Assembly (NCBI GenBank): GCA_025736915.1
Contig: CP107049.1
Span: 3,286,001 to 3,350,000 of the forward strand
Origin: Acinetobacter nosocomialis
GTDB taxonomy: Bacteria; Pseudomonadota; Gammaproteobacteria; Pseudomonadales; Moraxellaceae
Length of the DNA stretch: 64,000 bases
Reading direction: 5' to 3'
The translations under genes were made by a program, and so were the position numbers. A model generated the notes under the pieces. That model saw nothing but the letters and a program-made list of their open reading frames with translations. It was not told the origin of the DNA and ran no database searches. This document shows positions 18,118-26,838 of this stretch, in pieces (position 1 is the first letter of the stretch; each line of letters begins with the position of its first letter).

Positions 18118-20249
18118 TGACAAAAATAAATTACCAGCCTTGGTTACAGGCGGTCTTAACTATTGCCAAACATTATCGAATAGAACCGTCAGAAGAAAGA
18201 ATTCGTTTACAACTTGATTGGAACCAAAACCAGAATCTAGACGATGTCTTACAGTTAATGACACGTCAGGTCGGTTTAAATCTTCGTAAGGCACCCTTTT
18301 CTTTAGACTTGTTAAATCCATGGCGTTTGCCGGTTATGGTGGAGTTTAATGATGGGCAAGTTGGTGTAATCGATAAAGCAGATACGCAAGGCAATGTCAG
18401 TATCCAGTTCAGTGGAGATCAGGGCCTTTCTCAAAATTTATCATTAGACGTTTTAAAAACGACACTGAAAAATGTCTATATTTTGCGTCCAGAAACGTCT
18501 ATTCCAGATGCGCGTATTGATGAATATATCAAGCCGTACGAAGCAAACTGGTTCTGGTCCATCGTTTTAAGAGACTGGAAGCGTTATATCGATATTATGT
18601 TTGCCTCTTTAATTGCCAATATTTTGGCACTGGCAACCATTATTTTCTCGATGCAAGTCTATGACCGTGTTGTGCCATCTCAGTCGATTCCGACTTTATG
18701 GGTACTGGCAGGTGGTGTACTGATCGCGGCTCTGTTTGAGTTTACCTTGCGTGTTTCGAGGGTATATTTATCCGATATTATTGGTAAGCGTGCTGACTTA
18801 CGTGTCTCAGATCGTGTATTTGGCCATGCTTTACGCATTAAAAATAAAGATCGCTCGAAATCTACAGGTAGTTTTATTTCCCAGATTCGTGAACTCGAAG
18901 GTGTTCGTGAACTGGTGACTTCGACCACCATTAGTGCAATTGCAGATTTTCCATTCTTTTTCTTGTTCCTGATTATCTTTGCGATTATTGGTGGAAAAAT
19001 ATTCTGGGTCATGTTGCTTGTTGTACCTCTTATGATCTTGCCGGGTATTTTGGTTCAAAAGAAATTGGCTCAGCTTGCTCAAGAAGGGATGAGAGAATCT
19101 TCAATCCGTAACGCAATTCTTGTAGAAGCGGTGCAGGGTATTGAAGACATCAAGCTATTACGCGCTGAATCACGTTTCCAAAATCAGTGGAACCACATGA
19201 ATGAAGTTTCAGCCGACATTGGTATGAAGCAGCGTAAAATTGTGGGTACGTTAATGGCTTGGACCCAAATGGTTCAGGGTTTAACTTACGCTATTGTGGT
19301 GTTAGTTGGCTGTTTTGCAGTAATGGAAGGAGAAATGACCACGGGTGCGCTCGTTGCGTGTTCAATTCTTTCTTCACGTATGTTGGCACCAATTGCCCAA
19401 ATTACAGGGGTTTTAGGTCGTTTACAGCAAGCAAAAGTTGCGAAACAAAGTCTCGATGAGCTCATGCAACGTCCAATTGATCAGGCCGATCGTGCTCATT
19501 TAGTTCATAAAGCTGTTTTAAACGGTAATTACGAATTAAAAAATGTAATGTTCCAATATGGTGATGACGACCCAAAACCAAGTCTTGCAATTCGTCATTT
19601 GCAAATTCGTGCTGGTGAAAAAATTGCAGTTTTAGGTCGTAATGGTGCCGGTAAGTCAACCTTGCTCCAGCTTTTATCTGGTATGCAATCTCCAACTCAA
19701 GGTGCTGTGCATTTAGATGGTTTAGATCTTTCTTTAATTGACCCATCTGATGTACGTCGTGACATGGGATTACTCAACCAGAATGCTCATTTATTTTACG
19801 GAACAATCCGTGAAAACCTGACCTTAGGTGCACCGCTTGCAACCGATGAAGATATTCTTCGTGCTTTAGTGGTGACTGGTGCATTACCTTTCATTCAAGA
19901 GAAGAAAGAAGGGCTAGATCACTTAATTTTAGAAGGTGGTGTTGGTTTCTCTGGTGGTCAAAAACAAGCTTTATTACTTGCACGTTTATTAATTCGTCAA
20001 CCGAATATTCTATTGCTCGATGAACCAACAGCAGCCATTGATGATGTTGCCGAGAAGCAACTGATTGATCATCTTAAAGGATGGTTGGCGCATCGTACAT
20101 TGATTGTGGCAACACACCGCCGCGCTGTTTTAGAACTGGTCGACCGTATTATTGTCGTGAATGAGGGCAAGATCGTGATGGATGGGCCAAGAGATCAAGT
20201 ACTTAATCAATCAACAGCCCAACAAAAACAAGTAAGCCAAGGGGGATAA
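18114..20249 (+). CDS. Type I secretion permease/ATPase, LapB-like
   Basis: 711 residues, in three parts. An N-terminal C39-like domain (about 1-130) lacks the catalytic Cys of bacteriocin peptidases, as in RTX/adhesin exporters, where it binds substrate only. The membrane domain (about 150-440) has six helices. The nucleotide-binding domain has Walker A GRNGAGKST (~508-516), signature GFSGGQKQA (~611) and Walker B LLLDEPTAAID (~633). It would export an unprocessed large adhesin with its TolC and HlyD neighbours. No RTX or Bap-like gene lies in this window. Confidence 0.93.
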   Translation: MMTKINYQPWLQAVLTIAKHYRIEPSEERIRLQLDWNQNQNLDDVLQLMTRQVGLNLRKAPFSLDLLNPWRLPVMVEFNDGQVGVIDKADTQGNVSIQFSGDQGLSQNLSLDVLKTTLKNVYILRPETSIPDARIDEYIKPYEANWFWSIVLRDWKRYIDIMFASLIANILALATIIFSMQVYDRVVPSQSIPTLWVLAGGVLIAALFEFTLRVSRVYLSDIIGKRADLRVSDRVFGHALRIKNKDRSKSTGSFISQIRELEGVRELVTSTTISAIADFPFFFLFLIIFAIIGGKIFWVMLLVVPLMILPGILVQKKLAQLAQEGMRESSIRNAILVEAVQGIEDIKLLRAESRFQNQWNHMNEVSADIGMKQRKIVGTLMAWTQMVQGLTYAIVVLVGCFAVMEGEMTTGALVACSILSSRMLAPIAQITGVLGRLQQAKVAKQSLDELMQRPIDQADRAHLVHKAVLNGNYELKNVMFQYGDDDPKPSLAIRHLQIRAGEKIAVLGRNGAGKSTLLQLLSGMQSPTQGAVHLDGLDLSLIDPSDVRRDMGLLNQNAHLFYGTIRENLTLGAPLATDEDILRALVVTGALPFIQEKKEGLDHLILEGGVGFSGGQKQALLLARLLIRQPNILLLDEPTAAIDDVAEKQLIDHLKGWLAHRTLIVATHRRAVLELVDRIIVVNEGKIVMDGPRDQVLNQSTAQQKQVSQGG

Positions 20250-20252
20250 TTC

Positions 20253-21443
20253 ATGAGCGAACAACAACAAGAACTCACCCGTTCAATGAATGTATCTTAT
20301 AGTGAACCACCATTACCACGTGCCAGTTTAGTGATTTGGATTGTAGGTATTGGGCTCGTTAGTTTGTTTATTTGGGCATGGTTTTTCCAGTTAGAAGAAG
20401 TATCTACAGGTACGGGTAAAGTTATTCCATCGTCTAAAGAACAGGTCATCCAGTCTTTAGAGGGTGGGATTTTAACTAAGCTGAATGTACAAGAAGGTGA
20501 CATTGTTCAAAAAGGCGAAATCCTTGCTCAATTGGACCCAACCCGTTTTGCGTCAAATGTAGGTGAGTCGAGATCTTTATTGATTGCAGCTCAGGCAACC
20601 GCAGCGCGTTTACGTGCAGAAGTAAATGGTACGCCGTTAGTTTTTCCTGAAATTGTCGCGAAAGATCCAAAGCTCGTGCATGAAGAAACAGCACTGTATG
20701 AGTCTCGTAGAGCAGATTTACAACAAACGCTTTCAGGTTTAAAGCAAGCATTAGAGTTGGTTCAACAAGAACTCGCCATGACTGAACCTTTGGTTGCTAA
20801 AGGGGCTGCCAGTGAAGTTGAGGTTTTACGCCTACGCCGTGAAGCGAATGATTTACGCAATAAAATGAACGATGCACGTAACCAATACTACGTTAAAGCT
20901 CGTGAAGAGTTATCTAAAGCAAATACTGATAGCCAAACTCAACAACAAGTCGTGATGGGGCGTAATGATAGTTTAGAGCGTGCTGTATTTAGAGCACCTG
21001 TGCGCGGCGTTGTAAAGGAAATTACAGTGACAACGCATGGTGGTGTCGTTCCGCAAAATGGTAAGTTAATGACGATTGTTCCAATTGATGAACAGTTGCT
21101 CATTGAAGCTCGCATTTTGCCACGTGATATTGCGTTCATTCGTCCTGGTCAAGAAGCTTTAGTAAAGATTACAGCTTATGACTATTCAATTTATGGTGGT
21201 TTAAAAGGTAAAGTTACTGTTATTTCTCCAGACACGATTCGTGATGAAGTTAAACAAGATCAATTCTACTATCGCGTTTATATTCGGACTGATACAGACA
21301 AGCTCTACAATAAACAAGGTAAAGCTTTTGGTATTACACCGGGTATGGTGGCAACGGTAGATATTCGTACTGGTGAGAAAACTGTACTCGACTACTTACT
21401 TAAACCGTTTAATAAAGCGAAAGAAGCATTACGAGAAAGATAA
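20253..21443 (+). CDS. HlyD-family membrane fusion protein, LapC-like
   Basis: A periplasmic adaptor of 396 residues. One transmembrane helix (about 27-45), a lipoyl/barrel half starting EEVSTGTGKVIPS, a long Glu/Gln/Leu-rich coiled coil (about 130-225), then the second lipoyl half (VFRAPVRGVVKEI) and beta-barrel with PGMVATVDIRTGEKTVLDYLLKP at the end, the usual C-terminal signature of the family. It starts three bases after the permease gene and closes the operon. Confidence 0.95.
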   Translation: MSEQQQELTRSMNVSYSEPPLPRASLVIWIVGIGLVSLFIWAWFFQLEEVSTGTGKVIPSSKEQVIQSLEGGILTKLNVQEGDIVQKGEILAQLDPTRFASNVGESRSLLIAAQATAARLRAEVNGTPLVFPEIVAKDPKLVHEETALYESRRADLQQTLSGLKQALELVQQELAMTEPLVAKGAASEVEVLRLRREANDLRNKMNDARNQYYVKAREELSKANTDSQTQQQVVMGRNDSLERAVFRAPVRGVVKEITVTTHGGVVPQNGKLMTIVPIDEQLLIEARILPRDIAFIRPGQEALVKITAYDYSIYGGLKGKVTVISPDTIRDEVKQDQFYYRVYIRTDTDKLYNKQGKAFGITPGMVATVDIRTGEKTVLDYLLKPFNKAKEALRER

Positions 21444-21449
21444 CAGAAG

Positions 21450-21476
21450 AAGCCCCGAAATTCGGGGCTTTTTTTA
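21450..21476 (+). terminator. Terminator of the type I secretion operon
   Basis: AGCCCCGA / TCGGGGCT stem with short loop and seven T, immediately after the HlyD gene. Confidence 0.95.
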
Positions 21477-21536
21477 TAGGTTTGCTTCTACTAAATTCAC
21501 GCTATAATTTGATTTTTATTATGCTTTATTTAATTT

Positions 21537-22136
21537 ATGGCTTTTACGATTGCAGCACCGGTTACATTTGAAGAAGAAATTAAAAAAAGTAGATTTCAGG
21601 CGATTGCTGCGCCAGTAGAAAATGAACAGCAAGTGAAAGAATTTTTAGAACTAAATAAAGATATATCGACTACCCATCAATGTTGGGCGTGGAAAATTGG
21701 ACATAACGTTCGCTTTAATGATGATGGTGAGCCATCTGGTACAGCAGGACGTCCAATCTTGGCTACGATTGAAGGTAATGACTTAACGAATATCATCGTT
21801 ATGGTGAACCGTTGGTATGGCGGTATAAAACTGGGAACAGGTGGTTTAGTACGGGCTTATGGCGGTTGTGCCGGGCAATCATTGTTATTAGCTGAGCGTA
21901 TTGAACTCATTGCAAAGAAAACCATTCACTTTTCTTGTCATTTTAATGAATGGGCGATTTTTCAATATGAGCTTTCGCAGCAGCAAATAGAATATCAGGA
22001 AACTTATACCGCAACAGGTGTAGATATTGAAGCGAGACTACAAGTCCACCAAATTGAACCACTTGCCTTGAAGCTCCGCGATGTCACTCGTGGCCGTGAA
22101 GAATTAAAAGTTGAGGAGGAATTAACTGATGACTGA
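21537..22136 (+). CDS. yigZ: YigZ/IMPACT family protein
   Basis: 199 residues. The UPF0029/IMPACT N-terminal domain has DDGEPSGTAGRPIL and NRWYGGIKLGTGGLVRAYG, its diagnostic stretches, followed by a small ferredoxin-like C-terminal domain. Family members bind nucleic acids or ribosomes, and the precise role in bacteria is not settled. A TATAAT (21503-21508) 30 bases upstream gives a short leader. The gene overlaps the next one by eight bases. Confidence 0.9.
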   Translation: MAFTIAAPVTFEEEIKKSRFQAIAAPVENEQQVKEFLELNKDISTTHQCWAWKIGHNVRFNDDGEPSGTAGRPILATIEGNDLTNIIVMVNRWYGGIKLGTGGLVRAYGGCAGQSLLLAERIELIAKKTIHFSCHFNEWAIFQYELSQQQIEYQETYTATGVDIEARLQVHQIEPLALKLRDVTRGREELKVEEELTDD

Positions 22137-22740
22137 CTCCTTACTCAAATACCGTGAGCAACATAAGCACCGTTTAAATTATATGCCGTGGTTATATTGG
22201 ACGCTAAAGCCTAAACATCGTGCTTGGGCAGAAGAATGGCAAAAAGAATATCAGGCATATTTAATGGATATGGAAACAGTCGAGATAGGAGAGAACTGTT
22301 TTATTTCACCGCTAGCCCATATTTTTGCCGAGCCGGGTCGCAAAATTACGATTGGTGATAATTGTTTTATTGCAGCCGACTGTAGTTTACATGGACCGCT
22401 TGAGATCGGTAACGAAGTCGCTATTAACCATCATTGTATTTTAGATGGTGGTCGAGCTGGTATCAAACTACATGATCAAGTGCGTATAGCTGCTTATTGT
22501 CATCTCTATGCATTTGATCATGGTATGCAATTAGACCGTCCGCTTTACCAACAGCCTGTTACTTCCAAAGGAATCGAAATTGAAAAAGATGTTTGGCTGG
22601 GGGCGCATGTTGGAATTAAAGACGGTATTAAAATTGGTAAACATGCTGTTATTGGGATGAATAGTATGGTCACCAAGGATGTCGAACCCTACCATATTGT
22701 GGGGGGAAACCCAGCAAAATTTATCCGTTTAAGAGAATAA
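22129..22740 (+). CDS. Left-handed beta-helix acyltransferase
   Basis: 203 residues, with hexapeptide repeats from about residue 55 to 190 (isoleucine/valine-led I-x-x-G units such as ITIGDNCFIAADC and IGNEVAINHHC), a catalytic-type His in the FDHG loop, and the closing VKDVEPYHIVGGNPAKFI typical of WbbJ/NodL-type O-acetyltransferases. The acceptor substrate is unknown. It is translationally coupled to yigZ. Confidence 0.88.
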   Translation: MTDSLLKYREQHKHRLNYMPWLYWTLKPKHRAWAEEWQKEYQAYLMDMETVEIGENCFISPLAHIFAEPGRKITIGDNCFIAADCSLHGPLEIGNEVAINHHCILDGGRAGIKLHDQVRIAAYCHLYAFDHGMQLDRPLYQQPVTSKGIEIEKDVWLGAHVGIKDGIKIGKHAVIGMNSMVTKDVEPYHIVGGNPAKFIRLRE

Positions 22741-22895
22741 TACAGTCTTAAGAGTGTAATAAAATGTTTGATCTATAAACAAAAAAGCGGATTTTAATAC
22801 ATAAACCTTAACATACGGATTTTTATCTATGTTAAGTTAAAGCTAAGTTATAGAAAAATCTCCAAGGCAAATAGACCTGAAGAAGAGAGGCAAAA

Positions 22896-23738
22896 ATGAA
22901 CCGTGTGATTGCGTGTATTGACTCATCACCTTGTATTAATGCTATTGCAGATGCAGCGGCTTGGGTTGCGAAAGCGACTGGACGAGAGCTTGTGTTATTA
23001 CAAATTCTAGATTATTACCCAGCAAGTTATCACTTAGGTGAAATTAGCGGTGTAATCGGCTTTGAAAGCAATGCAATGTTGCTTAAAGAGTTGGCTGAAT
23101 TAGAGCAAAAACAAAGTGAACTGGCTTTAGATTACAGCAATAATTTACTCAGACATATCTCTGACTTAATTAAAGAAAAACACGGTATCACCTGCTCAAA
23201 AATTCAGGAAAAAGGGGATTTTTTAGAGCAAAGTTTTAATCTCTTACATGAAAACGATATTGTTATCTTGGGCAGGGTGGGTGAAAGAGCTGCCGAAAAA
23301 CATAAACCTATTGGTAGTAATGTCGAAAACTTTATTCGTGGCGCAAATTGCACAGTTTTGACCATTGGCGAAAACTTCAAAGTACCGACACGTTTTATAT
23401 TCGCCTATGAATATTCGCCTACGTGTCAAAAAATGATGCGCCGTATTGCACAAAGTGATCTGTTACGGACTTTGCAGTGCCATTTAGTGTATGTGGGCGA
23501 CCATCCTGAAATATTGAATGAGCCAGAGCATTACCTGAAAGAGGCAGGCCTAGATGTAGTGACTGTTTACCGATATGGTGATGTAGCCCAAAATATTCTT
23601 GAATATCAACAAGAGCACGGCATTCAAATTATTGTGCTCGGTGCATTTAGCCATAGCAAAATTCATCAGTTCTTCTTGGGAAGTATTGCAACGACCATCT
23701 TCCGGAACGCGACTGTGCCTTTACTTGTGGCTAAATGA
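22896..23738 (+). CDS. Tandem universal stress protein
   Basis: 280 residues made of two UspA folds. Domain 1 (about 1-155) opens RVIACIDSSPCINAIADAA and has GRVGERAAEKHKPIGSNVENFIR. Domain 2 (about 165-280) ends VLGAFSHSKIHQFFLGSIATTIFRNATVPLLV, carrying the G-x2-G-x9-G-(S/T)-type nucleotide-binding loop in modified form. The GAGAGG ribosome-binding site is strong. Such proteins support survival under oxidative and respiratory stress. It is monocistronic. Confidence 0.92.
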   Translation: MNRVIACIDSSPCINAIADAAAWVAKATGRELVLLQILDYYPASYHLGEISGVIGFESNAMLLKELAELEQKQSELALDYSNNLLRHISDLIKEKHGITCSKIQEKGDFLEQSFNLLHENDIVILGRVGERAAEKHKPIGSNVENFIRGANCTVLTIGENFKVPTRFIFAYEYSPTCQKMMRRIAQSDLLRTLQCHLVYVGDHPEILNEPEHYLKEAGLDVVTVYRYGDVAQNILEYQQEHGIQIIVLGAFSHSKIHQFFLGSIATTIFRNATVPLLVAK

Positions 23739-23750
23739 TGAGATCAGCAT

Positions 23751-23781
23751 ATAGTTATCCGCAAATCTTGTGGATAACTAT
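23751..23781. repeat. Perfect 10-bp hairpin after usp gene
   Basis: ATAGTTATCC and GGATAACTAT are exact complements around an 11-base loop. No T run follows, so it may be a processing or bidirectional pausing site between the convergent usp and methyltransferase genes. Confidence 0.6.
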
Positions 23782-23854
23782 ATGGAAAAGCAAGGGTAAT
23801 AAAAGTAATTGATTGATTATAAATAACAAAATAAAAAAGATGATTTTTTGATCA

Positions 23855-24523
23855 TTATTTCACAATTGCAATCGCGAAGCCGTCATGACCTTTTGAGCCA
23901 ACCGTTTGTAAAGCTGTGCAAGACAGAATTTGCGGGTGGTTTTCTAGAGCTTTAAAGGTTTCACGGATACCTTCAATACTTGGTTTTTTGTTTTCAGGAT
24001 TCAAAATATCACCAGCACGAATAACATTGTCTAGCACAATAATCGTGCCTGATTTTGAGAACTTAAGGCTGAGTTCTAGATATTCCGGATAGCCCTGTTT
24101 ATCAGCATCAATGAAAATAAAATCAAAAGGTTCAATTGACTGTGGGTCAATTGCAGAAAGTATATCTGCAGCGCGGCCTGCTTTTAGCTCAACTTTTACA
24201 GGAAGGTTGGCATGGTCAATATTTTTTTGAGCCATTTCTGCGTGAGTATCACGGCCTTCAATGGTAAGTAAATAGCCATCTTCAGGGAGTGCGCGTCCTA
24301 ACCAAATCGTACTGTAAGCAGCAAAGGTTCCAATTTCTAAGACACGCTTGCACTTATTCATCTGAATGAGCATTTGCAAGAACATCCCTTGGTTTGGAGC
24401 AACTGCAAGATGATTTGAAAAGCCGTGTTCGTCGGTATTTTTTAATGCAAAGTCGAGTCGAGGATCTTCGGGAATTAAATGTGAGTCGATATATTCGTCA
24501 ATGTCTGTCCACAACTGCTGCAT
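23855..24523 (-). CDS. Class I SAM-dependent O-methyltransferase (CCoAMT/COMT-like)
   Basis: 222 residues from ATG 24523; an upstream TTG adds two residues but AGGT suits the ATG better. Motif I VLEIGTFAAYSTIWLG, the acidic FDFIFIDADKQGYPEY (metal-binding Asp) and IIVLDNVIRAGDI match the caffeoyl-CoA/catechol O-methyltransferase family. The acceptor is likely a small catechol or hydroxylated aromatic. It stands alone and is convergent with usp. Confidence 0.9.
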   Translation of the reverse strand: MQQLWTDIDEYIDSHLIPEDPRLDFALKNTDEHGFSNHLAVAPNQGMFLQMLIQMNKCKRVLEIGTFAAYSTIWLGRALPEDGYLLTIEGRDTHAEMAQKNIDHANLPVKVELKAGRAADILSAIDPQSIEPFDFIFIDADKQGYPEYLELSLKFSKSGTIIVLDNVIRAGDILNPENKKPSIEGIRETFKALENHPQILSCTALQTVGSKGHDGFAIAIVK

Positions 24524-24682
24524 AGTCAAATTTACCTGTATGTTGATAGGCGTATTTTAAACGTTTATGACTAGAGTGCAAAAATCTTCGGATTAAGAAA
24601 TTTTGGTTGATTAGGGAATGAACAAATTAGCAGTTAATTTAAGAGTGTTTCTTTATGAGAGCATTTAAAAGAGAGGAATAAA

Positions 24683-24720
24683 AAATCCCCTTATACTTGA
24701 ATGCATAAAGGGATTTTAAT
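24683..24720 (-). terminator. Terminator of the M15 peptidase gene
   Basis: AAAATCCC...ATAAAGGGATTTT hairpin lying directly past the minus-strand stop, A/T runs on both sides. Confidence 0.8.
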
Positions 24721-24721
24721 T

Positions 24722-25444
24722 TTAGAAATTACACATTGAAGTATTGCGGGTTAAGTCAGGTCCCCAAGTACGATAGCCTTGAGTATCAATATGGATTTGT
24801 CCTGAACTATATAAACCAATACCTAAGTTTAAACTTTGACCATGTTGGGCCCAGAACTGACACAATTTAAACTTGGTGTTTTCAATAAACGCATAGTCTT
24901 GTGGCTGTGGAACTTCTGGTCCAATACGGAAATCGATGGCAGAGTTAAACAAATGTTTAGAAGAACTTGCACCACCAGCACATTGGTTTAAAGGTAAGTC
25001 ACGATAAACCGAAGTCACTTCAAAGTCGGTTAAAACTTTGGCAGCAATTAAATATTTAAAGACACGTAAGGTTGATAAAGAATTATTCCAAAGTTCGCGG
25101 TTTGGTACAGCGTATTCCGAACTGCCACATTTTTGCCAATCACGAGCTGATCTTAATAATTCAAAACTTGGTACGATGCCTGCTACGTCATGACGTGCTA
25201 GAAATTTTTCATACTCGCGGACGCGTTCATAATGATCGCCAGCATTTAACCAAGAGCGATAGGAAGCAGGCTCAACTTTAGGCGGTATAGGACGTTCGAT
25301 AATAACGCGTTCTTGAGGAATGAAGATGCGTTTACCACTTGGAGAGGTTTTGCCTGTTGTTGTGTGTTGGGGAGAGCTGGCACAACCCACCATAATCGCA
25401 GGGATTATGCATAGGGGCAGCAGACTCTGCAAAAACTTCCGCAT
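24722..25444 (-). CDS. M15-family peptidase lipoprotein (D-Ala-D-Ala carboxypeptidase-like)
   Basis: 240 residues from ATG 25444. The N-terminus is a lipoprotein signal with lipobox VGCAS (Cys about 21). The C-terminal half has the M15 metal-binding pattern: SSKHLFNSAIDFRI (His and Asp) and QIHIDTQG (His). Such enzymes trim peptidoglycan stem peptides. The middle region is specific to this family. Anchored to a membrane facing the periplasm. It precedes fdxA in the same direction but a terminator separates them. Confidence 0.82.
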   Translation of the reverse strand: MRKFLQSLLPLCIIPAIMVGCASSPQHTTTGKTSPSGKRIFIPQERVIIERPIPPKVEPASYRSWLNAGDHYERVREYEKFLARHDVAGIVPSFELLRSARDWQKCGSSEYAVPNRELWNNSLSTLRVFKYLIAAKVLTDFEVTSVYRDLPLNQCAGGASSSKHLFNSAIDFRIGPEVPQPQDYAFIENTKFKLCQFWAQHGQSLNLGIGLYSSGQIHIDTQGYRTWGPDLTRNTSMCNF

Positions 25445-25541
25445 AAGAAAAATCAAAAGCTTAATAAATATTGCGCCTATTTTAATGCAAAACAGTGCAC
25501 AAATTACGAGGAATTTGCAATGAAATGTTTGAATAGGGTAT

Positions 25542-25571
25542 AAAAAAGATCAGCGGTTGCTGATCTTTTTT
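25542..25571 (-). terminator. Terminator of fdxA
   Basis: A perfect 13-bp stem (AAAAAAGATCAGC / GCTGATCTTTTTT) with GGTT loop, just past the fdxA stop. Confidence 0.95.
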
Positions 25572-25575
25572 GAAA

Positions 25576-25899
25576 TTATTTTTCTAGATACTGTAACTTA
25601 TCTGGTTTGCCGTTCCATTCTTCACGGTCAGCAGGTTGGTCACCAATTTGAGTAATGTTAGGCCATTTTTGAGAAAGTTCAGCATTTAATTCAATAAATA
25701 CTTCTTGACCTTCCGGTAACTCATCTTCAGAGAAAATTGCATTTGCAGGGCATTCTGGTTCACACAATGCGCAGTCAATACATTCATCCGGATTAATCAC
25801 TAGGAAATTCGGACCTTCGTAAAAACAGTCTACAGGACAAACTTCTACGCAATCTTGGTATTTACATTTAATACAATTTTCAGTGACAACAAAGGTCAT
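25576..25899 (-). CDS. fdxA: Seven-iron ferredoxin
   Basis: 107 residues with a 3Fe-4S plus 4Fe-4S arrangement: [18 protein letters not shown] at the N-terminus, then [16 protein letters not shown] (about 40-55). The C-terminal extension is that of the Azotobacter/Pseudomonas type ferredoxin. It is a soluble cytosolic electron carrier. AGGT precedes the ATG. Monocistronic. Confidence 0.95.
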   Translation of the reverse strand: MTFVVTENCIKCKYQDCVEVCPVDCFYEGPNFLVINPDECIDCALCEPECPANAIFSEDELPEGQEVFIELNAELSQKWPNITQIGDQPADREEWNGKPDKLQYLEK

Positions 25900-26243
25900 G
25901 GCGACAGCTACCTAAAAAATATGGTTTCATTTCGAATAGCTTATTTTAGGCAAAAAAGGGGTAAACAAACAATTGCTTTTATTGATATTGTTTATTTATA
26001 CATATGAAGATAAGTTAATACTTTGATATTTAAAACAATGTTGTAGGCTTAAGATCAGCCAAATTGTAAAATTAAAATAATAATATGTTTTTAAAAACAA
26101 CAACTTGAATAAATTTTTTCTGATGACTTTAAATGTCATTTGAATCAAGGTATCTATTTGATTAGATACCTTAAATACAACTTTCACCTTTGAAATTTGT
26201 TTTACGGCACATTGATAGCTAAAAAATTGCTAAATAATGAACC
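25900..26243. other. Gene-free stretch between fdxA and GNAT gene
   Basis: 344 AT-rich bases. A 63-codon minus-strand frame exists but lacks a ribosome-binding site and has low-complexity, Lys/Phe/Leu-rich content, so I do not call it. GGTATCTA / TAGATACC near 26149-26170 forms a short dyad. Confidence 0.5.
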
Positions 26244-26780
26244 TTAAAGCATACAAAGCAAATGAATGTCCTCTGGTTCTAACTCCCATAATTGCCGATC
26301 TGGGTGTTTTAATAGTGTCGCACCATGCTTCATATAAAAGTCGACTGTACGTTTACTTGGCGTAGCTGAAATATAAAGTTGAAGAGCGCCTAGTTGCTTG
26401 GCCGATTCTTTTGCCGCTTGCATGAGCTTTGCACCAATACCTTGACCTTGTTGATCGGCATCGACATAAAAATATTGCAGTAATTTTGCATCGGGATAAT
26501 CAGCAATGTGTTGATTCGATACGACACTAATGCCCACGAGCTGTTCAGTCGCATTAAAAGCACCTACAAATGAAGCACCTTGTTCATAGAGTTCTTTTAA
26601 TTTTGGTGGATCATTTTCTAAATGATATGCATCCCAATGCTTAACATCATAAAAACAATCTGTTAATTCGAGTTGATCTTGTTTTTGTATGTAGAGTTGG
26701 GTAATCAGTTCACGTCGGCTAATTTGTTGCCAAATTAAATCGATCTCTGTGTATTGTAGTGGCCTTAAGAAAATAGAAAT
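26244..26780 (-). CDS. GNAT-family N-acetyltransferase with probable ATT start
   Basis: About 178 residues starting MSIFLRPLQ if initiated at ATT 26780. Acetyl-CoA motif A is seen in FYVDADQQGQGIGAKLMQAA, and a C-terminal TPSKRTVDFYMKHGA is typical of GNATs. No ATG is available. The only upstream in-frame start-like codon is TTG 26831, which lies inside a hairpin, whereas a perfect AAGGAG sits six bases before ATT 26780. The protein likely acetylates a small amine. It is 59 bases downstream of mutS and may be read through from it. Confidence 0.75.
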   Translation of the reverse strand: MSIFLRPLQYTEIDLIWQQISRRELITQLYIQKQDQLELTDCFYDVKHWDAYHLENDPPKLKELYEQGASFVGAFNATEQLVGISVVSNQHIADYPDAKLLQYFYVDADQQGQGIGAKLMQAAKESAKQLGALQLYISATPSKRTVDFYMKHGATLLKHPDRQLWELEPEDIHLLCML

Positions 26781-26799
26781 TTTATTCTCCTTCAAGTAA

Positions 26800-26829
26800 G
26801 AGCAAACATGCCCATAGACATGTTTGCTC
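26800..26829 (-). terminator. 11-bp hairpin between mutS and GNAT gene
   Basis: GAGCAAACATG and CATGTTTGCTC are exact complements with an 8-base loop. In the minus-strand sense only a weak TTACTT follows, so it may partially terminate mutS transcripts or attenuate the GNAT gene. Confidence 0.65.
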
Positions 26830-26838
26830 AATTAATAA

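Noticed and set aside
25996..26187. 63-codon minus-strand frame between fdxA and GNAT
   Set aside because: Composition is AT-driven Phe/Leu/Lys, no ribosome-binding site and no domain signal.
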